Below are positions 49,055 through 56,664 of a DNA stretch of 64,000 nucleotides, in pieces. The stretch spans positions 19,662-83,661 of the forward strand of contig VBCA01000013.1 in assembly GCA_005881575.1 (NCBI GenBank), written 5' to 3'. Within the stretch, counting starts at the first letter, position 1. Each line of letters begins with the position of its first letter. The position numbers and the translations under genes are program-made. The DNA comes from Betaproteobacteria bacterium. GTDB lineage: Bacteria; Pseudomonadota; Gammaproteobacteria; Burkholderiales; SG8-39. Below the pieces are notes generated by a model, which saw nothing but the letters and a program-made list of their open reading frames with translations, made no database searches and was not told the origin of the DNA.

Positions 49055-49124
49055 GGACCGCCGCCGGTCCAGCCCCGCCAGCCAGTAGAATGCCGCTGGG
49101 TTCCCATGGAGGATCACTCGGCCG

Positions 49125-49961
49125 ATGGCGGCCAATCGCACTCCGGTTCCGCTGCGCCTGTTCCGACTGGCAAGGCTCGCGCTCCATTTGCTCCGCGGCC
49201 TCGCGATCGCGTGGCTGCGCTACCCGAAACTTACCGAAGCGCAAAGGCAAACGGAAAAGCGCCGTTGGTCAAGAACGCTGCTCTCCATCCTCTCCGTGTC
49301 CGTCCGCGAAAAGAACTCGCCGAAGGAACTCCCCGATTCCTGCATGCTGGTGCTCAATCACATCTCCTGGCTCGACGTCTTCGTCATCGATGCGAGATTT
49401 CCGGCGACTTTCATCGCAAAATCGGAGGTCCGCAGTTGGCCCGTGGTAGGTTGGTTGTGCACGCTGGTCGGCACCCTGTACATCGAGCGCGGCAAGCGCT
49501 CCGAGGCGCGACGTGCACGCCAGATGATTGCTGCCGAGCTCAGGCGCGGCACACTGGTCGCGGTCTGCCCCGAGGGAGTCACGACTTTCGGACGAAGCCT
49601 CGAGCCCTTCCACTCGGCGCTATTCCAGCCGGCGCTGGATGCCGCAGCCACGCTCCAGCCGGTGGCGCTGCGCTATCTCGATGCCGCTGGCCGGCACACC
49701 GATGCCGCCGCTTATGTCGGCGATACCTCGCTCCTCGAATCGATCTGGACCATCGTGTCGACGCGGCACATGGTCGCAGAGTTCAACCTTCTCACAGCGA
49801 TTTCCGTGCGCGCACAGACGCGGCGTTCGCTCGCAGAAAAAGCGCAGACCTCTATCGCCCGGGCCCTGGGCGTGCCCGCCCCGCAGGGGATGTCGCACGC
49901 GCGGCATCCTTCGCGCAAGGGACCTGGTACAAGCGTCGATCCTCCAGGCGAACCGCACTGA
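49125..49961 (+). CDS. plsC: 1-acyl-sn-glycerol-3-phosphate acyltransferase family
   Basis: This 278-aa protein has an N-terminal hydrophobic helix (about 12-30), the catalytic HX4D in NHISWLDVFVID (about 77), a YIERGKR block and VCPEGVTTFG. It would acylate lysophosphatidic acid or a lysolipid at the inner membrane. Its last 110 bases run antiparallel through the end of apaH. An alternative start cannot be excluded. Confidence 0.85.
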   Translation: MAANRTPVPLRLFRLARLALHLLRGLAIAWLRYPKLTEAQRQTEKRRWSRTLLSILSVSVREKNSPKELPDSCMLVLNHISWLDVFVIDARFPATFIAKSEVRSWPVVGWLCTLVGTLYIERGKRSEARRARQMIAAELRRGTLVAVCPEGVTTFGRSLEPFHSALFQPALDAAATLQPVALRYLDAAGRHTDAAAYVGDTSLLESIWTIVSTRHMVAEFNLLTAISVRAQTRRSLAEKAQTSIARALGVPAPQGMSHARHPSRKGPGTSVDPPGEPH

Positions 49962-50709
49962 GCTTTCCGCCCCAGACGCAACCCGAGTCGAGGGCGAGGA
50001 GGTTGGTCGCAATGCGCAAGCCCAGCGCCGACCAGTGCCCGCATACCAAGGTGTGATCGACGCTTTTCCTGCCCGGGACCTCGAACCACGGAAGGTAGCC
50101 GGCGGGAGCCTCCGCCGTCTCGCCTTTCGTGCGGAACTCCATGACGCCTTCAGGAGTGCAAAAACGCAGACGGGTCATCGCGTTGACGATGACGCGCAGC
50201 CGCTCGGTCCCGCGCAGCTTGTCGTTCCAGCGATCCGGAAGCGAGCCGTAGAGTTGCGCGAGGAATTCCCTGTGCCGGGGTCCGCGCAGTTCCGCCTCGA
50301 CTTCTCGGGCGAGTGCCTTCGCCGTGGCGACGTCCCATTGCGGCAGCAGCCCCGCGTGGACCAGCACGTAGTTTGAGGCGACGTGCACCATCGGCCGATG
50401 CCGCAGCCAGTCGAGCAAGCCGTCGCGGTCGGGCGCGGCGATCACCTCCCCAAGCGTGTCGTCTTCGCGGGCCTTGGCGGAGCCTTGAGCGAGCGCCAGC
50501 AGATGCAGATCGTGGTTGCCGAGCACGCTCACCGCGCGATCACCCAGATCGCGCACGAAGCGCAGTGTGGCGAGCGAGGCCGGGCCGCGGTTGACGAGAT
50601 CGCCGACCAACCACAAGCGATCTTGCGCGCGATCGAACGCGAATGCGCCCAGCAGCGCCTGCAGCTCATCGAAGCTGCCCTGAACATCACCGATCGCGTA
50701 GGTGGCCAT
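49852..50709 (-). CDS. apaH: diadenosine tetraphosphatase (symmetrical)
   Basis: This 285-aa PPP-family phosphoesterase has GDVQGSFDEL (about 7), GDLVNRGP (about 36), GNHDLHLL (about 64) and later HAGL and CGHW metal ligands. It splits Ap4A to two ADP. E. coli ApaH is about 280 aa, so the C-terminus extending across the plsC end is real length, not read-through. Confidence 0.93.
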   Translation of the reverse strand: MATYAIGDVQGSFDELQALLGAFAFDRAQDRLWLVGDLVNRGPASLATLRFVRDLGDRAVSVLGNHDLHLLALAQGSAKAREDDTLGEVIAAPDRDGLLDWLRHRPMVHVASNYVLVHAGLLPQWDVATAKALAREVEAELRGPRHREFLAQLYGSLPDRWNDKLRGTERLRVIVNAMTRLRFCTPEGVMEFRTKGETAEAPAGYLPWFEVPGRKSVDHTLVCGHWSALGLRIATNLLALDSGCVWGGKLSAVRLEDRRLYQVPCAKDAARATSPAGRARPGPGR

Positions 50710-50723
50710 AGCAGCGAGCGCCC

Positions 50724-50741
50724 TGTCAAGGAGTTGTCAAG
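50724..50741 (-). repeat. tandem CTTGACA repeat upstream of apaH
   Basis: CTTGACA occurs twice with an 11-base period on the minus strand, 15 bases from the apaH ATG. Each contains a perfect -35 hexamer, yet no -10 is placed correctly before the ATG. Confidence 0.35.
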
Positions 50742-50799
50742 ACCGCGCCTCGAACCGATGTAATAGAATGGCGCCGCTCAACTTTTTATCGAGCCGGTC

Positions 50800-51042
50800 A
50801 TGGCTGGGAAGTTTTCCAAATCTATCCTTGGCAACCTGAAGAAGATCTTGCATCGAGCCCCCGAGAAGCCCTCCGGGCCGGCTCCGAGGAAGACCTCCGC
50901 GTCGAAGGAGGGTGCCCGGAAGCACGTGTCTTCGCCGCCTTCCGTGGAGCCGGCCCCCGACAAGCCGGAAGCGCCGGAAGCGAAAACGGACAAGAAAAAA
51001 CCCAAGAATCAGCCGTGGTACCGCCACCGCCAGCGCTGGTAG
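50800..51042 (+). CDS. small basic, probably disordered protein
   Basis: This 80-aa ORF starts MAGKFSKSILGNLKKILHRA with a short amphipathic helix, continues through a Pro/Ser/Lys-rich low-complexity segment and ends in KNQPWYRHRQRW. I do not recognise a family. It fills the gap between apaH and the GST gene and has a TAGAAT (50764-50769) upstream. The start lacks a clear Shine-Dalgarno. Confidence 0.45.
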   Translation: MAGKFSKSILGNLKKILHRAPEKPSGPAPRKTSASKEGARKHVSSPPSVEPAPDKPEAPEAKTDKKKPKNQPWYRHRQRW

Positions 51043-51052
51043 CGGGTGCGTC

Positions 51053-51727
51053 TCAAACGGCCTCGAAGGCTTTGTCCTTGAGCGAGGCGGCAAATCCGTA
51101 GAAGACCTCGTGCACCTTGCCCCAGCTCTTCAGCGCTTTCATGCGGTCCAGCCATCGGTTGACGTTCGGATACGCCGCGTAATTGCAACGCAGGATCTCG
51201 CCGAGGGCGACGAACGGCCCGCCGAAATAGTCTGCGATCGTGACCTGCTCGCCGCACAGGTATTTCTTTTTCGGCCCGAGCAGGTTTTCATCGAGGATTT
51301 TCAGCCACCCTTGAGCCTTTTCCTTGCCCCAGGCGATGGTGCCCGCGTGCGCCTCGTCGCTGCGCCGCTTGTGGGTCGGGAAGATTTGCGGGTAGACCAG
51401 CCCGTAGGCGAACTCGCGGCAGACCTGCGTATTGATCCAGTCCATCATCTCGTTCACCTTCGCCCGTGAGTGCAGCTCCTTCGGATAGGCCGAAGAGCCC
51501 GTTTTCTCCGCGAGGTACTTGAGAATCGCCGAGCTCTCGGTCAGGCGGAAATCCCCGTCCTCCAGCACGGGCACCATGCGGTTCGGGTTGATCGCCACAA
51601 ACTCCGGCTGGTAGTGCTCGCCCTTCATCAGGTCGACCACGCGCAGCTCGCACTTGATGTCGTTCTCGGCGATGAACAGCCACACCGGGCGGCTGGTCGT
51701 GGATACGGGGTGATAGTAGAGTTTCAT
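51053..51727 (-). CDS. glutathione S-transferase family protein
   Basis: This 224-aa protein starts MKLYYHPVSTTSRPVWLFIA with the thioredoxin-like domain, VPVLEDGDFRLTESSAIL (cis-Pro and GSH-binding Glu-Ser) and an all-helical C-terminal domain. A Ser/Thr near residue 9-11 suggests a theta-like active site. AGGAGGG precedes the ATG. The substrate is unknown. Confidence 0.87.
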   Translation of the reverse strand: MKLYYHPVSTTSRPVWLFIAENDIKCELRVVDLMKGEHYQPEFVAINPNRMVPVLEDGDFRLTESSAILKYLAEKTGSSAYPKELHSRAKVNEMMDWINTQVCREFAYGLVYPQIFPTHKRRSDEAHAGTIAWGKEKAQGWLKILDENLLGPKKKYLCGEQVTIADYFGGPFVALGEILRCNYAAYPNVNRWLDRMKALKSWGKVHEVFYGFAASLKDKAFEAV

Positions 51728-51776
51728 GCCGGTCCCTCCTAGCAGACGGTGCGCGTTGCGCGGAAGCTTGTAATCA

Positions 51777-51782
51777 TATAAT
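51777..51782 (+). promoter_or_regulatory. perfect -10 hexamer immediately before the ComD-like gene
   Basis: TATAAT ends 9 bases before the ATG at 51792; a TTGCGC lies 15 bases upstream. Transcription would start about 2-4 bases before the ATG, giving a practically leaderless mRNA. No Shine-Dalgarno is seen before this ATG. Confidence 0.4.
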
Positions 51783-51791
51783 AGTGAACAG

Positions 51792-52346
51792 ATGCCGGGG
51801 AAAGCATCGCAACCGCACTCTGCCGAGGCTCTCGACTGGCCCGCCGCGATTCACAGCGCGCTCAAATCGCAGCGCGTGCGGCAGGTGTCTTATGTGCCCG
51901 ATGCGGGCCACAAGCGCCTGATCGAGCTCTGTCATGCAGACAGGAGCATGACTGCAGTGCCGCTCACGACCGAGGAGGAGGGCATCGGCCTTGCGGCAGG
52001 CGCCTGGCTTGGCGGAGAGCGAGCCGCGCTTCTCATGCAGTCGAGCGGGGTAGGAAATTGCGCGAACGCGCTCACCCTCGCTGCGACCTGCGGCTTTCCC
52101 CTGCTGATGCTGGTCACCATGCGCGGCGAGGCGGGCGAGCGCAATCCCTGGCAGGTTCCCATGGGTCAGGCGACGCCGGAAGCGCTGCGCCTTGCCGGCG
52201 TGCGCACGCTGCGCCTGGGGCGCGCCGAAGAGGCGAGCGCGGTCGCCAATACCGCGGCAAAGGTCGCTTTCGAAGAACAAGGCGCAGTGGCGCTTCTTAT
52301 CTCGCAGCAGCTGATTGGCGTGAAATCCTTCGAGGAAAAACGGTGA
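51792..52346 (+). CDS. TPP-dependent 2-oxoacid decarboxylase, Pyr-domain subunit (ComD-like)
   Basis: This 184-aa protein resembles the alpha subunit of sulfopyruvate or phosphonopyruvate decarboxylase. It has VSYVPDAGHKRLIELC, the Glu-containing TTEEEGIGLAAGAWLGG that activates TPP (about 56-72), and LMQSSGVGNCANALT. It would pair with the product of the next gene, which overlaps it by 4 bases. Sulfopyruvate is only one candidate; no coenzyme M, sulfonate or phosphonate genes are near. Confidence 0.82.
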   Translation: MPGKASQPHSAEALDWPAAIHSALKSQRVRQVSYVPDAGHKRLIELCHADRSMTAVPLTTEEEGIGLAAGAWLGGERAALLMQSSGVGNCANALTLAATCGFPLLMLVTMRGEAGERNPWQVPMGQATPEALRLAGVRTLRLGRAEEASAVANTAAKVAFEEQGAVALLISQQLIGVKSFEEKR

Positions 52347-52918
52347 AGGCGCTCAATCGCCGCGCGGTCGTGGCTTCGCTGCTGGAGCGGCGCGAGGGGC
52401 TGCTGGTCGTCGCCGGACTCGGCGCCCCGGCTTGGGATTGTGCCGCTGCGGGCGATCATCCGCTCACTTTTCCCCTGTGGGGCGCGATGGGCTCGGCGGC
52501 GATGATCGGGCTGGGACTCGCACTCGCGCAGCCGAAGCGGCGGGTTCTCGTCGTCACCGGCGACGGCGAAATGCTGATGGGGCTGGGGAGTCTCGCTACG
52601 ATCGGCGTGCGGCGGCCCGGGAACCTCAGCATTGTTGTGTTGGACAACGAGCGCTACGGCGAGACCGGCATGCAGAAGACACATACCGCATACGGAGTGG
52701 ATCTGGCGGCGGTCGCGCGCGCGTGCGGGTTTGCCACCGCTCGAATCATCCGAAGAAGCGCCGAAGTTTCGGACGTGCGCTCGGGAATCTACCGGAGCAA
52801 GGGTCCGCTTTTCTTTCAGGTGAAGGTCAAGGCCGACGCACTGCCGCTCGTCCTGCCGCCGCGGGACGGTGCCCATCTGAAGCATCGATTCCGCGAAGCG
52901 CTGCTCGGAGCGCAGTAG
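52343..52918 (+). CDS. TPP-dependent 2-oxoacid decarboxylase, PP-domain subunit (ComE-like)
   Basis: This 191-aa protein starts at GTG (GTGA overlap). The TPP/Mg motif is VTGDGEMLMGLGSLATIG followed by VVLDNERYGETG (about 67-110), the GDG-x(n)-N pattern. It holds the pyrophosphate-binding half of the cofactor site that is completed by the ComD-like subunit. It is convergent with the Pht5-family gene (7-base gap). Confidence 0.83.
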   Translation: MKALNRRAVVASLLERREGLLVVAGLGAPAWDCAAAGDHPLTFPLWGAMGSAAMIGLGLALAQPKRRVLVVTGDGEMLMGLGSLATIGVRRPGNLSIVVLDNERYGETGMQKTHTAYGVDLAAVARACGFATARIIRRSAEVSDVRSGIYRSKGPLFFQVKVKADALPLVLPPRDGAHLKHRFREALLGAQ

Positions 52919-52925
52919 CGGTTTT

Positions 52926-53918
52926 TCACTGCTCCATCGCGCTCGCGGCGAACGCCTCCTCGAGCGCGACCCGCCGCGAAGTCAGCCCCTGCTCGTGCGA
53001 GTAGCTCGCGGCGGTTTCGAGCACCTTGCGGTTGGCCTTGATGCCGTGTCGCACGAGCGGCACGCCCAGCGCCTCTTTCGCTTCTGCCGACAGCAGCCCC
53101 GCAGCGCAGTAATACTCCGCGTGCTCCAGGCGCTCCCGGTTCGCGATCTCATTGGCGCGCTCGAACGCTTTGTAGAGATTCAAGACGACCCAGGGGTGCT
53201 TTTCAACGATCTCCTTCCGGATGACCATTCCGTGGTTGATGGGAAAGATGCCGGTCTTGCGGTAGTAGCGGATACCTTCGGCGAGCGGATCGGGAAAGAG
53301 CGGCTTGACGGCCGGGTGGTTCCACAGGTCGGCGGTGCTGCGGTCGACCAGATTGGGATTCACGATGTAATGGATCGCCGCCTCGAGCTCTCCCGAGACC
53401 ATCATCGACCCGATGTTCTTCTCCGGTGGAATCTGGTTGATAGTCACCCCGGGCGGCGGCGAGAAGCCCATCGCGCCGCGGTGGCTGTGCGAAGGGGTGC
53501 GCTCCATCCAGAACTGCATGTCCTTCGGCGCCACGCCGAACTCGTGCTCGAGCACGCCCCGCGTCCACAGCGCCGCGGTCTGCTGGTATTCGGGAACCCC
53601 GACACGCCGCCCCTTCAGGTCACCGGGTCGATCGATCCCGGAATCCCTTCTCACCAGGATCTCGGAATGGAAAAACTTTCTCGTCGTAAAAATCGGAACG
53701 CCGACCCAGCGGTCGTCGCCCTTCGACTTTGCCATGATCAGCGAGGAAAACGACATTTCGGAGACGTCGAAATCGGCAAAGCGCAGCTGCCGCCAGAAGA
53801 GTTCCGACGGATGCACGGCGCTCGGTATGAGCGCGATCCCGTCCGGCTTGACCCTGCCGTCGAAAATCGGCCAGGTCCTTGGATTCGAAGCCATCGCGAT
53901 GCTGATGGGAATGTTCAT
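52926..53918 (-). CDS. Pht5-family protein (4,5-dihydroxyphthalate decarboxylase-like, substrate-binding fold)
   Basis: From ATG 53918 (MNIPISIAMASNPRTWPIFDGRV) it is 330 aa with no signal peptide. FWRQLRFADFDVSEMSFSSLI and RRVGVPEYQQTAALWTRGVL are typical of the 4,5-dihydroxyphthalate decarboxylase family, which has the periplasmic-binding-protein fold but is cytoplasmic. Real substrates of most members are unknown. A long frame open to 54536 upstream is not coding: it runs through the divergent gene. Confidence 0.8.
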   Translation of the reverse strand: MNIPISIAMASNPRTWPIFDGRVKPDGIALIPSAVHPSELFWRQLRFADFDVSEMSFSSLIMAKSKGDDRWVGVPIFTTRKFFHSEILVRRDSGIDRPGDLKGRRVGVPEYQQTAALWTRGVLEHEFGVAPKDMQFWMERTPSHSHRGAMGFSPPPGVTINQIPPEKNIGSMMVSGELEAAIHYIVNPNLVDRSTADLWNHPAVKPLFPDPLAEGIRYYRKTGIFPINHGMVIRKEIVEKHPWVVLNLYKAFERANEIANRERLEHAEYYCAAGLLSAEAKEALGVPLVRHGIKANRKVLETAASYSHEQGLTSRRVALEEAFAASAMEQ

Positions 53919-53966
53919 GGCCGTTGTCGACGAGGAGAGTGTACCGGGAAAATTATCGCGCTGGAG

Positions 53967-53996
53967 CTGACACGAAGCCGGGCTCTGCCATAGAAT
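53967..53996 (+). promoter_or_regulatory. predicted sigma-70 promoter of the HtrA-like gene
   Basis: CTGACA (53967-53972) and TAGAAT (53991-53996) are 18 bases apart, each matching five of six consensus positions, and lie 27 bases before ATG 54024. Confidence 0.5.
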
Positions 53997-54023
53997 GACG
54001 GGCGAGATTTCGCGGGAAATCCC

Positions 54024-54998
54024 ATGGCGGACCTGAGCAACTGGGCGTTTCCGCCCGAGATGCAGCCCAATGCCGAGGAGTTGCGCTTCGACCTGGAGGC
54101 GGCGCTCGACTCGATGGTGCTTGTGCGCTCCGAGGTCCCGGAGGACGCCTTTACCGCCGGGATCCTCGGTACGGAGCGCGTCGGCAACGGAGTCGTCATT
54201 CGCGACGATGGACTCGTGCTGACCATCGGCTATCTGATCACCGAAGCGACGACCATTTGGCTGAACACGAACAAGGGCGCCGCGGTGGCGGGTCATCCGC
54301 TCGCCTATGATCAGGCGACCGGCTTCGGACTGGTGCAGCCGCTCGGCAAGCTGGCCGCGCCGGCGCTTCCACGGGGCACTGCAGCTTCCTGCCGCGTCGG
54401 CGACGATGTCGTCGTCGCCGGTCACGGCGGCCGCAAGCATGCGCTCAAGGCCAAGCTCATCGCGAGGCGCGAGTTTGCCGGCTACTGGGAGTATGTATTG
54501 GATGAGGCGCTCTTCACCACCCCGGCGCATCCCCATTGGAGCGGCGCCGCGCTGATCAGCGTAGGCGGGCGGCTCCTAGGGATCGGCTCGCTGATGGTTC
54601 AGGAAGAATTGGGCGGCCGCACCGTGCAAGGCAATATGACCGTACCGATCGACTTGCTCGAGCCGATCCTCGAGGACTTGGTGAAACTCGGCCGAGCACG
54701 GCGGCCCGCCCGTCCCTGGCTCGGCCTTTATGCGACGGAAGTCAAAGGACATGTCGTCGTTTCGGGGCTCGCGGGCGGCGGGCCCGCAGAACGCGCCGGC
54801 GTACAGGTGGGCGACATCGTGATCGAAGTCGCGAGCGGACGGGTCAGCGGGCTTGCCGACCTGTTCCGGAAGATCTGGAGCACCGGCGCCGCGGGGGTCG
54901 AAGTCCCGATGACTCTGGTGCGCGAGGGCTCCGTATCCCGCGTTCGCGTGGCCTCGGCCGACCGTCAGGATCTTCTCAAGAAGCCCTCCTTACACTGA
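54024..54998 (+). CDS. HtrA/S1C-like protein with degenerate active site, plus PDZ domain
   Basis: This 324-aa protein has a chymotrypsin-like fold (about 45-215) and a PDZ domain (about 232-316, GGGPAERAGVQVGDIV). The catalytic triad is mostly lost: the His position in the LTxxHVV motif is Tyr70 (VLTIGYLI), the Asp position is Gly100 (ATGFGLVQ), and only Ser173 (HWSGAAL) remains. There is no signal peptide. It is likely a non-proteolytic binding module, probably cytoplasmic. Similar proteins occur in other Proteobacteria, as far as I recall. Confidence 0.85.
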   Translation: MADLSNWAFPPEMQPNAEELRFDLEAALDSMVLVRSEVPEDAFTAGILGTERVGNGVVIRDDGLVLTIGYLITEATTIWLNTNKGAAVAGHPLAYDQATGFGLVQPLGKLAAPALPRGTAASCRVGDDVVVAGHGGRKHALKAKLIARREFAGYWEYVLDEALFTTPAHPHWSGAALISVGGRLLGIGSLMVQEELGGRTVQGNMTVPIDLLEPILEDLVKLGRARRPARPWLGLYATEVKGHVVVSGLAGGGPAERAGVQVGDIVIEVASGRVSGLADLFRKIWSTGAAGVEVPMTLVREGSVSRVRVASADRQDLLKKPSLH

Positions 54999-55078
54999 CT
55001 TTAGCAACCTCCATCCTCCGAATCGGTCCAAAGATCGAAGCGAGGTTCGACCCAGCCAATCGCGTGGAGCATCGTGCG

Positions 55079-55765
55079 ATGGAGAACCGACAGCATGATC
55101 TGATGCGCCAGCAGATGATTGCCGAGATCGTGGCCGATGCGGTATTCCTGACGGCTCAGCTCGGCAAGTCCGCGTTCGCTCCCCAGGTGATCGAGGCGAT
55201 GGGCAAGATCCCCCGCCACGAATTCGTGCCTTTGGAGCTGCAATCCTATGCCTATCTCAACTCGCCGCTGCCGGTCGGCTACGGCAAGACCATCTCGCAG
55301 CCCTTCATCGTAGCGCTGATGACCGATCTGCTCGAGCTGCAGCCGGGCGACGTGACGCTGGAGGTCGGCGCCGGCGTCGGCTATCAGGCCGCGATCCTCT
55401 CGGAGCTGGTGAATCAGGTCTACAGCATCGAGCTCATCGAGGAACTCGCTCTCGACACCCGGAAAAGGCTCAAAAACCTCGGTTACCGCAATGTCGAGAT
55501 CGGTGTCGGCAACGGTTACTACGGATGGAGCGAGCACGCGCCTTTCGACAAGATCGTGGTCACGGCCGCGCCAGACTTGATTCCGCCGCCGCTGCTTGCG
55601 CAACTGAAGCCCGGCGGCAAGATGGTGATCCCCACCGGGATTCCCGACAAGCAACAGCTGGTGCTGGTGGAGAAATCCGAGGAGGGGAAGCTCGCGACCC
55701 GGGAGGTGCTGCCGGTGCGCTTTTCCGAGCTCGACGAAGGCGACGACTTCGCCGGCGCGGCCTGA
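55079..55765 (+). CDS. pcm: protein-L-isoaspartate O-methyltransferase family
   Basis: This 228-aa class I methyltransferase has IPRHEFVPLELQSYAYLNSPLPVGYGKTISQPFIVA-type region (about 40-75) and the SAM loop TLEVGAGVGYQAAILSELV, as in PCMT. It would repair isoaspartyl residues by methylation. The start at ATG 55079 is chosen; ATG 55103 is an alternative. It lies 80 bases downstream of the HtrA-like gene. Confidence 0.85.
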   Translation: MENRQHDLMRQQMIAEIVADAVFLTAQLGKSAFAPQVIEAMGKIPRHEFVPLELQSYAYLNSPLPVGYGKTISQPFIVALMTDLLELQPGDVTLEVGAGVGYQAAILSELVNQVYSIELIEELALDTRKRLKNLGYRNVEIGVGNGYYGWSEHAPFDKIVVTAAPDLIPPPLLAQLKPGGKMVIPTGIPDKQQLVLVEKSEEGKLATREVLPVRFSELDEGDDFAGAA

Positions 55766-55777
55766 CGCCTCCGGCGG

Positions 55778-56557
55778 TTATGCCGCCTCCTTTTCGTCGT
55801 CCCAAGCCTTGTCCGGAAGCGGCAGCCCTGCGAGGTCCGCCGCGCTGAGCCTTCGATCCGGCTCGATATTCAATGTGTCGAGAATCAGCATCAGCTGGCG
55901 CGTGTGCTGCGCCGGATGCCAGGCGGTGCGCTCCAGCACCACGTGCAGGGGATGCTTGCCGAAGTAGGTGTCCATCATGCGCGAGCAGCTGCGGTCCGGA
56001 TAGGTTTTCCACCATGCCTGCAGTCGCGCGAGGACGCTCTCGCCGAAGCGCGCGATGTCCTCGCCCGAGCGCAGCGCCGGCGCCTCCTGCATGATCCGCT
56101 CGTAAGTCAGCTCGCGGCCGTCGTGCATCGATTCGAGAAATCCCTCGACGATCCGGAACACGTGGTGGCACAGCACGCGGATCGGCCGGTTGCGATTGCG
56201 AAAGGGCTTGTCGAGCCACTCCGCCGGGATCTGCCGGACGTAGCGGCACGCGGCGGGCAGCACGAGCTCGAGCTTCCTCACCAGCTCGTCGGGGCTCAGC
56301 CGTTCCTGCATCTGCACCTTCAGGTCGAGGAACTTGATGACGTCGCCGAGCGCCTGCGCGAACACGAACTTGTCGCCGCGCGCCACCACCGGAACGCTGC
56401 GCGCGCCGAGCTTGCGCAGCTCCTCCATCCCGGCCGGATTGCCGTGCACGTTGATCGACTCGTAGTCCACGCCGCTCTTGGTGAGGAACTCCTTGGTTCT
56501 CAAGCAGCTCGTGCACCCGGGCTGCCAGAAGACTTTGACCTTTTCGGCTGCAAGCAT
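55778..56557 (-). CDS. glutaredoxin-DinB domain fusion protein
   Basis: From ATG 56557 (MLAAEKVKVFWQPGCTSCLRT) it is 259 aa; GGGAGAG precedes the ATG. The first 80 residues are a glutaredoxin with the CTSC pair (Cys15, Cys18) and the cis-Pro region ARSVPVVARGDKF. The rest (about 95-250) is a DinB-like four-helix bundle with His residues HHVFRIVEGF and AWHPAQHTRQL that could bind a metal. It may be a thiol-transferase of the DinB/YfiT superfamily. Substrate unknown. Confidence 0.78.
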   Translation of the reverse strand: MLAAEKVKVFWQPGCTSCLRTKEFLTKSGVDYESINVHGNPAGMEELRKLGARSVPVVARGDKFVFAQALGDVIKFLDLKVQMQERLSPDELVRKLELVLPAACRYVRQIPAEWLDKPFRNRNRPIRVLCHHVFRIVEGFLESMHDGRELTYERIMQEAPALRSGEDIARFGESVLARLQAWWKTYPDRSCSRMMDTYFGKHPLHVVLERTAWHPAQHTRQLMLILDTLNIEPDRRLSAADLAGLPLPDKAWDDEKEAA

Positions 56558-56586
56558 GTTGTAACTCTCCCATCGGACCCGCGGGA

Positions 56587-56618
56587 TTGACGCCCGCTCC
56601 CGCAGTAAACAATAGAAT
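56587..56618 (+). promoter_or_regulatory. weak candidate promoter for the NMT1-like/TctC pair
   Basis: TTGACG (56587-56592) and TAGAAT (56613-56618) are separated by 20 bases, longer than optimal, 47 bases before the ATG at 56665. Confidence 0.25.
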
Positions 56619-56664
56619 AACCCGCATATTCCGACAAATCCACGGCGACGACGGAGGAGGGCAA

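Noticed and set aside
51792..52918. Coenzyme M biosynthesis by ComDE
   Set aside because: No ComA/B/C homologues or methanogen context; only the decarboxylase fold resembles.
53919..54536. N-terminal extension of the Pht5-family protein to 54536
   Set aside because: The extension runs antisense through the HtrA-like gene and its predicted promoter; family members start near ATG 53918.
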